64,000 nucleotides of DNA. Origin: Monomorium pharaonis. Taxonomy: Eukaryota > Arthropoda > Insecta > Hymenoptera > Formicidae. Positions 38,339 to 50,492 of this stretch are shown one piece after another (the stretch's first letter is position 1; each line of letters begins with the position of its first letter). The stretch covers positions 7,896,869 to 7,960,868 of the forward strand of contig NC_050477.1 of assembly GCF_013373865.1 (NCBI RefSeq), written 5' to 3'. The notes under the pieces are model-generated. The model made no database searches. It was not told the DNA's origin and saw only the letters and a program-made list of their open reading frames with translations. Both the position numbers and the translations under genes were made by a program.

Positions 38339-39954
38339 CTGAAAAAACCGCCGAGGTCCTCCGCGAAAGATTAGACCGACGTCCCAATAAAACGCAAACG
38401 ATCGAATGTGATTTCAATTTATCCCGAGTGTCATCAATATTTGATGAATTAAGTAGATAAACATTTATGTTTCTGTATTCTAATCCTGAGAAATGTATTT
38501 TTTAAATCTTTTTTGCAAAAAAGAAAATATTTCTGACTGACAAAAAACCAATTGAAATAAAAATTAAATTAATTTATATATACATATTGTTTTAATAATT
38601 TTATGTATTGTCGATAAATATATTTAAGAATATATTATATATTATATTATAGATAGAGTGTGTCTTGTAAAAAAATTCAAACTGAAAAAGTTTTTGATTT
38701 TCGAAAATTGTGCTAAATTTTTAAATAATGACTACTTTTATTGAAAAAAAAAAAAAAATATATCTCAAGTTAAAAACATACGTAGTTCTGACAATCCGCG
38801 TCAACCGCGATACGTCACCTTCGTTACGGCGTATCGCAAAATAATTGCAGATCGATGACGGAGACTTCCTAGCGCGCGAACGGGGGCATTTCTTATCCCG
38901 GATATCGATTGCTCGCTTCCCGCCGGGAAGTTTCCCTCTTCTCTGGCGACGGCACTAAGAACGGCCCCGGCATCGTAGGGTGAGAAGAAGGGTGTTCTTA
39001 GCAGGGGCGGTGTGTATCGCCGGGCATTACTTTTATTCCGTGTCATTTGAGCCCACACTCGCCCTCTCGGCGCGTGCTGCCTCGAGCCAAACACAACCCT
39101 CGCGGATGCAATAGATTTCCCTCAAAGTGGTTTCGTGGCCTCTCTTTCTCTTTCCTCCCCTTTCACCCCCGAAAGTAGTAAGCCGTACGTCCGCCGCGCC
39201 GTATCTTTTGTCTCCCGGTTACATCCTCCTTCTCCAGCCTCCCATTGTATATCGAGACGACCTGTGTCGAATGGATCGAGACAAAAATATTTTCAATAAT
39301 TGACACGTAAATAGAACGTAATTATCTACGCCCGACGTAAAAGCTCGTAATTGTAGACTTCTCGATGCGTCATAATTTCGCTTTTGTTTTTTTTCTTTTT
39401 CTAAAAAAAGAGGAACTGAGAACGCGAGAGTTCAGTCAGTATTGAAAGAGAATCCCGGCGCGACTGCGTTGGAGCAGCCGCAGTTTTTCCAACGGTTGCC
39501 CCACATCCTCGCGTAAAAGTCGTAAACGCGGGAAGCGGCAGATAATCGGCAGGTTCGCAAATGATTTAGGGAGAGTCGGGTCGCATATATAGCACTCAGC
39601 GTCGCTCGTAGACGTCGCTCGTAAAAATCCATCTGTGAATACGCAAGGAGCCCGACGTGGACGGGGGGAGGTAAAAAGTAGGGAGGAAGAGGTGGCGGCC
39701 CCGCGAATCGGCGGTCCCACCGGTGGCAAATCTCGTAACGAGGGCTCGTATCTCGGCGGATCTTTATCGTCGGCAATTACGCCCGGTTCCGGCGCGGCCC
39801 GGAAAAAGGGTGGATCGGGGAGTCGTTCGTTGGCACGGCCTACGCTGTATGTCCGTGCGGTACATAGCTACTTTGCCGCGGCGCATGGCCGTGGAATTAT
39901 ATAAAGATGAAAAGTTAATGCCGGGGCACACGGGGCCGAGGCGTGTGCGCGCGA

Positions 39955-39978
39955 AGAGAGAGAGAGAGAGAGAGAGAA
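39955..39978 (+). repeat. (GA)n microsatellite
   Basis: Perfect run of about 12 units. Confidence 0.95.
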
Positions 39979-42900
39979 AGCTGCCGCCGGCCTCGGCGCG
40001 GCATATCGGCTTTCGCCCTAACCCTCAATCACTGAGGGCTCTTATGACCGCCCGCCACGATCCACCGGGGAAAATTCTGGGCGATCTGGAGAGTGAGCGA
40101 CATCAAATATGCAGCGCGGGTCGAATCTACGGTTATGTCGCGGGAGGCTGCGAGAGCGAGGGGGAGGGGAGGGGAAGGGACTGCGCGGCGGCTATGGTGA
40201 ACGTGGCGCCTGTTTATGGCACGCGGTTTGTCAAACCGGCAGGATACGGTGGTTCCCGCTCTGCCTTACTCTCTGCGTACTGAATATCTCGCCATAGCAA
40301 TAAGGGACCTCTATAATTTTCGAAGCCGTGCCGCTATAATTCTCCACGCTACTGGAAAGTAACGGCAACTTTATTGTTACGAACGATCGTTTGCGACGGG
40401 AAATCTTTGAATCTATTTAATATGATTCGAAAAACATTTGAGATTTATGAAAGCGTCTTTAATATTCTCTAGATACGCTTATAAATTGAGAGACGGTCCG
40501 TCTGTATGAGAGAGAAATGAAAATCATAATTTCACGTGTCTTCGAGGTATCTTTTTATCTACTGAAGACATCGTCGTCGTTCTCTTCCTCGCGGCAATAT
40601 CGTCTTCAAAGCCGCCGACGCGAATGCATTCTTCTCATCGCCGTGGGCGATTTTCTCGAGGCTTTATCGCGTACCGCACGATCGATGATGGAAAATTACG
40701 ATAAAATTCGTGTCGCAAAATTTCCGCCCGGAGCCGCGCGCGACGTCAATTTGCACGAGCGTTTAATGCGACGCGTGATACGACCGGGCCAAACGCGATT
40801 TCCAAGTACCGAGCTACTACGACGTAACCTATCGGAGCCTTGAATAATATATGCGCGGGACACGGCCGGTCACGCTACCTAGGAACACCGTTGGCTTGTC
40901 ACTCGAAATGTCAGACGAGAGACGTCCGATGGCTGCGCAGACTACGGAGGCTATTAATTAATGAAACACCCGCGCCATTATTGTCGGTAGTAAACATCTG
41001 GTCCGGTATACACGGCCGATGCCTCGTCCTTCCCGGCGACGTGCCACCTCGAGCCATCGGGCAGACATTGCGAGATTGCAATGCTTGAAATGCGACTTAA
41101 TTTTAACAAAATTTGTTTAAAACACTCCATTAATCTATTTTATAAAAATTAGCGCTCGGAGTTTCTTTTATTTTTAACAACTGTCATTTTAATGTTTCTG
41201 AAAAACAAGTAAATTTAGGGGAATTTTTAATAACTATAGCTAAAAATTTTTTGTTATTAAGATTTAAGTTGCGTAAGTCAATGATTTAATTAGAATTTAC
41301 TCTAGTTTTTTTTGTCATAAAGAGATTTAACTTGCAATATTTCTCAATCACACATATTCATCCACCTTAAACTTGATAAAACTTAATATCTATCATGATT
41401 TCGTTTCCGTCCATACAATCTTCTCTTATTTCATTGGCTTATTTACCATAACACAAACTTTTAACATCTACATCTCTAAGTTACATCACATTTTCTTATC
41501 AAATTATCTCAAAGATTTTTTATTCTATGCTTCTGTCCTTATCTCTCATCTTATTCCTCTCTACAACTTCTTTATCTATATATAATTATAGAAGTTCTAA
41601 TAATTCTGCAAATAGAGTGGACTAAATTAGCAATAAGCCTTATAAAATAACTTTCTTTTCACAATTTCCTCAGTACATTATCCTTCACTATGTATGTCAG
41701 CTAATAGTTCGACTAAAAAGAGATTTTATAAAAATTATTGATATCGCGTGTTTCGAGGATCGCCGTTTGAGAATTTATTGCGAACACTTCGTATTCGAAA
41801 ATTTTCGATATCGTCGAACATATCTACTTTAAACGACGACAATCGTATCGCTTGAAGTGCGCTCAAGTCTAGCGCCGAGTTTTTCCTACGTGGTACCGTA
41901 GCGTTTCTTTCCACGTGATGCAAGTAAACGACACCGGAAACAGGATGGCTCCGAGCGATTCCGGCGCGGCGACCGCCGCGGATAAACGCGTGGCGGAGTC
42001 GATTCACGAGGCGGCGGCGGCAGCGGCGTATTCAATGAGACCTTGGGACCGTCATGCATCCCGGAGTCAGCTTCCGTGAGAAACACCGAGGACAAAGTAT
42101 ATACGCCTGTACATACGCCGACACCATCGAGAGCAAGAAGGAAGGAGATTGCGCGGGGAGAACGCGAAGCGAAGAGAGAACGAGAACGGAGCCCCACGGT
42201 GATTCCTCACGGGACGAGGCGGAGAGAGGACGCACGCGCGCGCTCGCGCGCGTGTAATGTATGCAGATTGCAAGAGTGCTATTATGTCTCTTTCGCGCGT
42301 GTACGCTAACCCACAACACCGGCGTTCTCGCTCCGTCTCCACGCTCGATCTCCGTTCCTCCCGCTCTCCCTCCCACCCCCTCCCCCTGATCCTCCTCTTC
42401 CTCCTCTTCCTCCTCTTCTTCCTCCCTGTCATGTCGCTCTTTCTACGCGAAGAGTGTGGAAGACCTGGTACGTACAGTACATACGGTAGAACGCGGCGAT
42501 TCACTCCTACGGAAAGCGTACCGCGACGGCACGATAATTAGCGTTGATTACGCAATAATCACGCGACCCGGTGGTGGCGGCGGCCATCTTACACGCCTCT
42601 CACACGTCCGCGAGTAGGACTCCCCGAGCCGACCCCGAAGGGTTAGCTCTTCCTCCGCGAGACGCTCAGGATCTCACATGGATCGCCGCATGCATCTGCT
42701 CATCCACGCGCGCTTTCCCATCCGCGTCTTTCCATGCCGCAGCGTCCCTCCGTTTCCTCCCTGACTGCACACGGAAGCCTATATGCATCCATTCTCGAAA
42801 GATTCCTCGATTTTCTCGACGCGATTCGCGGTGACCTCACGGTGGTCCCGGGATATTACACGTACTTCTCATACCTGAATACTTTAGTACTTTAATAACA

Positions 42901-45458
42901 GTATTACAATCTTTTATCCCGTGGAGCACAAATTCATATTCCAAATGTGTGTATACGTGTAAATACATATTACTACGTGGTAATAATATTTTAATGGGAA
43001 GGGAACACATCTTCTGATATTTATAAGTAGAAGCCAGAAGCTGTGTCTGATAAAATAAAAGAGTTATAGGATCTCCGATCTCTCTTCGCGGGGTTTGTAA
43101 ATTACGGAGCTACCGTTAACGAAACGGCAGCTTATCCCCGATTCGTCGTATTTACGTGTCGGATCGGCCTCTATTAGCCGTGCATCGGAAAAGCCACAAT
43201 GATCGAAACCTGAAGATCCCGCCGCACGAACGTATATATACACACGTATACGTACACAGGCTGCATACTGGTACAACGTTTGAAAAAGGAGTCACGAGCA
43301 GGGACTGAAATTCGAAGCAAAGTAACTCTCCTCTGTGCCGAGAGGTATCAATTAAGTAGAATTATGCCGTTCGGTGTGTATCCGCGTTTCTGCCATAGGA
43401 GGAGGAAATGTATCTTTCCGACTCGTCTCGGATTTATGCCTTTCGTGCCTGTCGGGCACTTATCGTAATGGAGCTCATTCGGGCTCTCTATGCCTCGCAG
43501 TCACTTTTCCACATCCGAGGGAAAGAGAGGGAGAGAGACCCGGCGATTTATTCGCGCGGATTCTGCGAAGGCGAAATTTGCGACGACCCGCGATGACCCC
43601 CGCGATCGCGCGTACCCCGTCGAGGAGGATCGCCGTTTCACGCGGTTTTACGCGGGTAACCCCCGAAGAGATGTAACTGGACGCGGAGGAAATTAATTTC
43701 CAGATCGACTAATCCATACGCTCGTGTATTGAACTCCGTGGGGGTCTATACGTTGTACCGTCTTGCGCTGCGTGAAACTGCAGCCCGCAGTAAAGTCGGC
43801 ATCATCACGTCTAACGTCTTGATTAGCGCGCGCGGCAGTCAACCGTTAATACAACGTACACTTTTACGGAATTCTAGGATTGATTCTTACATACTTCTTC
43901 GAAGCCTTCGAAAAAAAAAAAAAATACATAAAAACAAAGTACTTATCGCCAAAAAGAATTCCCTTTTGATTTAGAAACTTTTCAATGTTCATAAATTTCT
44001 GTAAAAAGCCACAAATCTTGGTCAAAGATCGTTAGTGCTATTATATAAAATTACTTTATAATTGTTTAAATAATATTCGCGAAAAACCACGCATTTTGTT
44101 TTTCACGTTTCGACTAAAGGATACCGAGTAGCCGTATCAAAGTCCGATCTCAACGAGATTACGCCAGTTTCAATCCCTACATCTAAGGAGCAATCTCTTG
44201 CCGTCGGGTGCCCATTGGTTGCGCAGCATCGCGGGCGTATAATTATTCGTCGCTTAAGGTCCGTAGGAGCGCCGTAATGTCTCGCGTTTGTCAGCGGAGG
44301 CCTCGCTGCTCAGCGCGGGAACGCTATCTCGCCGTGGGCTAACCCGAGAAATCGGAGTCGGAGACCGCAGAAGGAGAGTCATGGGTAGATCGTGAGGACA
44401 GAGACGGAGCCTGGCCGCCGCAGATTACTTAGGTAATTGGTAAATACGAGGGGTTACCATCCAGTTTTCACCAAGGGGTTGGGCCGACTGGCTGATACCT
44501 CGCGGCGCTTCCACCGCCAGCTCCTCGTCATTTCCTTTCTCCCTTCTCGTCTTTGCCTGCCTCCCTCCCGCTTCCGTTTCTCCGTCTCGCTCTGATCTCA
44601 TCCGGCGAAGGACCGTGCGCGGGATATTCGCTTTAAGGGGGGAAATGAGCCTTAAAATTGTTTAAAGCGGTCGGAAGAAGGGTCGCCGGATCCCCTTAGT
44701 CTTACGCAGGATGTAACCTAAAGCCTTAGGGAAACCACGGCACTTTGCGGGACAAGGAGCTTCCCGGATCGACGCCGAGGATCGTCGATAAGGAAGTCAA
44801 TCTTTCGAATTATCTTCAAAAACGAATGCGGATCGTTGAACATGCATTGAAATTTTAATTATGATTGACGCAAGAAGTCACAGCGTACATAGTATTTTCA
44901 ACTCTTTGAAAAATATACGTAAATAAATAATATATGTATATATAAAAAGCTGTATAATTAATATAACTGGACTTTCAAATGGTTCGAAGAATTACAATTT
45001 ATTTAGTGTAGTTTAATGCATTTTAAAATGCATGTTTTAAAAACTTACGTTAAAAAAAAAACATGTATATGTATGTATGTACATACATAAATCTATAAAT
45101 GCATTTAATATAATTACTAAACTCAGATATTCTAGATGTTTACTTGTCTCACACGTTCCTCGAGTAACTATAGCTTTTCCTGCGGTGTCAAATGATAGCG
45201 GCAGCACTGGTTTCGATTATGGCGATTGTTTCTCCCCGGCGGTGTACTGGCGATTACCGGCTACGTCATAACTCCATCATCTTCCTAGAACGGGAGAGAT
45301 TCACGAGGAAGACACGCGGCGAGTAATTTCGTTTTCCTCGTCGGTGCTTCCGGCTCGCCTTCCTAATGAATAGTGATTAATTGCCGGTACTCTGAGACCA
45401 ACTCACACAGCCATTAAGCTCGTCAGAGCCGATTCCGTCGAAATAATTACCGGCGCTC

Positions 45459-45459
<1 letters not shown>

Positions 45460-45500
<41 letters not shown>

Positions 45501-45512
45501 CGTATGCACGCA
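45460..45512 (+). repeat. (GCAC)n microsatellite, about 13 units
   Basis: Near-perfect tetranucleotide array of alternating purine and pyrimidine. Confidence 0.95.
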
Positions 45513-47333
45513 CAAGACGCGCGTCTACTTTATTCTTTACCGCTCGCGAGTGCGCAGGTAATTTTTTAATTGCAACAATACCAACGACGCCTGTGTGAAA
45601 CCAGCCGCGTGTGTAGAAACCAGCATTAGATCATACCTAGCGTATGTTAATTATACTATCAACACGTACATTTCGTAAGAGTTTGGACGTATTTTGCAGC
45701 CATTTCCAGTATAAACAGAACTTCTGTTGATTAGTCGAGTAACAGAAATTTATTTATTTCGATCAAAATATTTTTCTCACGTCTGCGTGAGAGATCACGA
45801 TAGAGAGAATCTAATCCGCATACGCGCAAACTTTTGTCGACGAGGTCTAATGGTGCGGAATAATTGTTTTTTCATTCCACGATCAATTTCCAGTCCGCGA
45901 TTAGCGTAGTCTTAGGCTTAGGACTTTAGGGGCGAGGCGGATGCGCGTACATATCGTGAAATCGTGCGAGTGAAACAGAAGCGTAACCCGTAGGATCAAG
46001 TATAGGGGAAATACTTCCGCGTGCCTGGTCCGCGCGCTATACGTAAATCACGGACGCGATGCAACGCGGCGCATTTAAAGCGCACGCATTACGATAATTA
46101 CGGTACTTTCTCCGCGGTACCGCGCGATTCGCCCGAGCGCGACGTGACGTTTGATTATTTAACTGGTTCTCATCAGGCGTGCGGTGCACCGAGGTAACGA
46201 CAGCCATTAAATACGGATGTTAATGCGCGGCGATTAATGGGAACGCGCTCATACGCCGCGAGATAATAGATGAATAGAGAACGAGAGAAGAAAAAATAAG
46301 GGCCGCGTTCGAAAGAAAAGAGATCGGCATCACAGGTAGGGATAACAATCGACTCGAGTGCTAACGGTATTTGTTAGGAACAGAAGGCTCGCTTGTTTCT
46401 ATCCGAATGAGAGCGACAGTTTCCGACACGCGAAAGCTGTGCGATTTGAATAATAAGAGTAATCAGGATAATTATGATATGCATAATAAGTTACTCAAGG
46501 TAATTAATGCACTAGAATATTAGAGGCCTATCTAAGAGTCGTTAGAAAATCGTGGGAAACGTGATAATTTCATTTCTTTAATAAATATTATAAAACTATT
46601 AAGGCGTGAGATTGTCAATTATATGATAATTCTGTCCGTTGGAAAATTTTTGCTACGGAACAAAAGACGCAATAATAGACTGTTATAGATTTTACCAAGT
46701 TATTAAACGGAAAAAAAAATACAAAAATATTATAGATAAAAAATAATAATTACAAATGTATACTTTATAACTTTTATATATTTTGTGCTCACATATATAT
46801 ATTTTTAGATTGACACACTGACGAGATGTGTATTCTCGGTAATTGCTATCACGATGCCACTCGAGACACGGGCCCCCTCTTAAGAGCAACCCAGATTGAT
46901 TCACCGGCCATCCAAAAGCGTGCGGATATCTCGGTACACGAGAGGATGAAACCGGAAGTGGCCGGGAGCGTATTTTCGTCTCTACGCACATGGCGCGTAA
47001 AGGAGGCGAACGACGCAGCGTCCCGTCCGAGATCGGAGTCTACTTGAAAGGCGGTCTTACGGGATACGTTCAATTTTCGAAGTCGCAAAACATTCGCGAT
47101 AATGGCGGCCTCACGAGCGGCCGTATTCGCTAATTGCACGGTGGCAGGCGCGATAGCGGCGAGATTCGTCCCGCGTCTCATTCTCGCCTACTTTCCCACC
47201 GTCCGTTCGTCCAGGAGTGCTGACGATCATCGGCACGCCCCGTAATCTGCATCCATGCTCTATACGATAACGAGATTCTATATTCTTTGCGTTGCACGTC
47301 TCCCGGCTGTGGCTTGAAAACTCGAGGAGAGAG

Positions 47334-47338
<5 letters not shown>

Positions 47339-47380
<42 letters not shown>
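47339..47380 (+). repeat. (GA)21 microsatellite
   Basis: Perfect run, second longest GA tract in the window. Confidence 0.95.
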
Positions 47381-47383
<3 letters not shown>

Positions 47384-49574
47384 AGAGGTCTGTAGTCTTT
47401 TACCGCTGGCTAGTGGCAAAGTAGAAGCAACCATCGCAACGACTCGCCCGTCGATCGATACATTCCGCATTCCGTCGACATTACGCGTGCACTTCTCTTT
47501 CACTTATTTAACGGTATCTAAACCGACCACTTCAGGATTATAGAAATCACGGGGACTGTCTGTTGCGTATAATTTAGCCTCAAAGCCCTTATACTCCGTA
47601 ACATTAAATTTATTTTTAATGTTATAATTTGTTTTATCCAATACGAAGAAATATCTTATTTTGAAAAAAAATTGGAGAACTCTTGTGCGTTTCAATCTTG
47701 AAATCTTAAACGCTAAAAACATCGCTGAAGAAATTTGTGATTAAAATGAGATCCTTTTCATTATATAGAAAAATAGAGAAGCGATTAAAATTGACCTTGG
47801 TCTTGGAAGGAATTGGTCGGCAAAAAGAAGATAACTTTAAAGTTGAATGTATCATTAAATGGAGGGTAGACTCCATCTAGCGATATTCAACACACGAGGC
47901 TTCCGTTTAGCGGAATCTCCGGAAGCTGGTAGCAGCAACCCGAATTGGACGCGCTAGGAGCAGTAAAAAATATACGTGTGTCGTTACGGCGGACTTCTGG
48001 CCGAGTCGCTCGTAGCCGTAAATCAATCAATTGCGACGGTAGAGGGACGGGGGGTGCGCACGGGATCGAACGCTACTTTATTTACGAGATGCATCGCGAC
48101 GAGTACGATGATGCACCGCTTGTATACAGGTAGATTTCCACTCGAGCAATCGGACCGCGCGTTCCCAAGGATCGCCTCTCTAAATAACGCGCGCGAGTAC
48201 GGTAATAAAAGGATAATGACCAAAACGAGAAAGAGAGAACGCGAAGGAGAAAGGGTGAGAGGGAGGGAGGGAGGGGAGAGCCAGGGAGAGATTGGAACTC
48301 GCGAGCATGATCGTGTGCCGCGAGACCGTGGTCCGATCGCAACACGCTCGACAAATTTATATTGCCACGATGGGGCAGCAACTCGTAGCTTTCGATAAAA
48401 CTTTGCGATATTTTATGACTCGATGCTGCGTGAGTTGTTACTTTCATAGATGTGAAGTTATTAGTGATGTCGTCACGAATCGGCATTTACGATGCCGGGA
48501 AATATCTACTCGATAGAGCTGATGAAAAATCATTCGCGTGTCTGTAAAAGAGCAAGGAATCTTACGCATAGCTTTAGCTGGCGACATTCAAATTGGTTCT
48601 GGCCGAGAAAAGCGCATCATTTCGTGTGTCAAATAAAATTAGAATAAAATACAAAGAGCATCATTCCGAATTACAAAATGTTAAGTAATATGCTTACGAA
48701 CACTCGCGTAATTTACATCGTATCAGTGTAATCAAATTAAAAATGTAACATTGGTAATCTCTTAGCTAATTAATTAAATATAATAAAGTCAATTGCGCTC
48801 ATAACATGCGCTCATAAATGATAAAACTAAATGTTACATCTTTTTATTTTGTTTGGAGCTTTGCTATTAGACTGCATTTATTTTTCGCAAATAATAAATA
48901 ACATATGTTATATGTATAGTTTATATGTATAATTATACGTAAATATTGCACGTGCATATACCTACTTCTCGGGGTTAATCGGAATGTTACGTATTTCGAA
49001 AAATTCTGACTGCACGTATTAAAAGACTGAAAGACACACACGAGCGTGTACATTGCACATGTCACGCTATATCACGCTATATCTAGGTCCATGGCCTCCA
49101 ACCAAATTTTTTTCGGCGTACGTTATTGCTTCCGAAGCAATTACAAGTACGGTAGCCCCGGACAGAATTGCATACTGCATCACCCCGTCCCGCCTGGCTC
49201 TATAATTGTTTCGACGATTCCTCCACCTCGCGAGCAGCAATTGCACCTGCTTCGATTTTGCTCGCTTTTTGTGGGAGGGGCAATCGCCTTATTCCCATCC
49301 ATCTCCGTGACCTCAAGCACGCAACCTCGAGATCCGATTGATACACGACTCCACCACCGAATCGTTTCATCATCGACCCTGAATCTTCCACGCCTCGACA
49401 TTCTCATCAGCGTCGATGGTGATATAGCCGCCATTGACCTTTTTAATTGCAAATGTAATTATTTTCCATTGTTACAAAGAGAGAGTAGCATAAAAATACG
49501 TGTATATAGAAGCGCTTGAAATTTGTATATGTTATGCAATACTTTAATATTAACTTAAACAATCGGCGCCTAGG

Positions 49575-49880
49575 TGCACACATGCGTGCGTGCATCTAAA
49601 GTTTATTATGAAACCTAATGGCAAATTCTATTAGACTGCATAGTGTGCACTGGTGCACATTAAAGCCGTTGTAAAGTGATGTAACCTAAGTGTAAAAGTG
49701 AAATGTAAGTATCTTTTTATTAAACAGCGCAATAAAGTATGCTGAGCATTTCGTGGTATAACCCGTTATATATTTATATTAAACTTATATCTTTACGTCG
49801 ATTTGTGCATGACAGCTCTAATGTGCATTTACGGTGCATTAGTGCATCGAATCGAATTCATTATAAGTTTATTATAACAA
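49575..49880. repeat. Imperfect inverted repeat rich in TGCAC/TGCAT
   Basis: TGCACATTAAAGCCGT at 49654-49669 is matched in inverse by TGACAGCTCTAATGTGCA at 49810-49827. Outward of these, both sides carry further TGCAC or TGCAT words and a TTTATTAT-like block (49601-49610 and about 49868-49875). The repeat lies in an AT-rich block between two CpG-rich ones. It may be a degraded MITE. Confidence 0.4.
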
Positions 49881-50470
49881 TTATGCTATAAAAATGTATA
49901 TGTATGGTTTTCTTCGCCATATTTCTTCCAATATTCCTTGATTATTGGATTGTAGCTATTCACAATGTGTACTGCGTTAGCGGGTGTATAATTATCCATT
50001 TAAACATTCTCTAGGAAACGTAGAAACTACGCAAATAATAGCCGTTAGCACGCGGAGGGAACACGACACGGGCGAGCCGATCGGTAAACGTAACGACACC
50101 ATCAAGCGCCGCCGTGCCGACGGCATCTCGCGTTACGGACGCTTCTCCGAAACGTGTCTCGAGGAAAGCACGGGCGGCGGGAGGACGATCGTGCGACGTG
50201 CGAAAAAATCGCTGGCGCGGCCGTCCGGTCGACCGGTCGGCCGCGCTACCGATCTGAAAATCGCTCGGTAATCGTAGGTTGCAGAATATACCAGCGGCGG
50301 GAAGGGGAGGGGAGGGGAAGGAGCTCCGAGAGTGCGTGCTCCTCGAAGCACAAGCGACAATCGCCGGTTCCCAGCGGCTCCGCAGACGACCTCTCGGCCT
50401 CTCCTCTCGGTCGAGCGAGATCGGCCGCGCCCACAGCGCAAAAGAAATGCACCGGTCATATACGCGCGCA

Positions 50471-50492
50471 CGTGTGTGTGTGTGTGTGTGTA
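50471..50492 (+). repeat. (GT)n microsatellite
   Basis: About ten GT units in a CpG-rich block. Confidence 0.95.

Larger units (their letters stand above)
38460..49560. other. No gene supported; CpG-rich blocks with microsatellites
   Basis: CpG-rich: 38.8-41.1, 41.75-42.84, 43.1-43.9, 44.1-44.8, 46.8-47.5 and 47.8-48.5 kb. AT-rich between them. A perfect 18-base palindrome (TATGTATGTACATACATA) is at 45072-45089. The longest open frame (39723-40283, plus) runs through a GA microsatellite and resembles no protein I know. Confidence 0.6.

Noticed and set aside
39723..40283. 186-codon plus-strand open frame
   Set aside because: It begins at GTG or similar, crosses a GA microsatellite (Arg-Glu run) and is mirrored by open frames on the other strand.
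49046..49519. 157-codon plus-strand open frame
   Set aside because: No recognisable domain or splice signals, and an open frame on the opposite strand covers much of it; the length is possible by chance.
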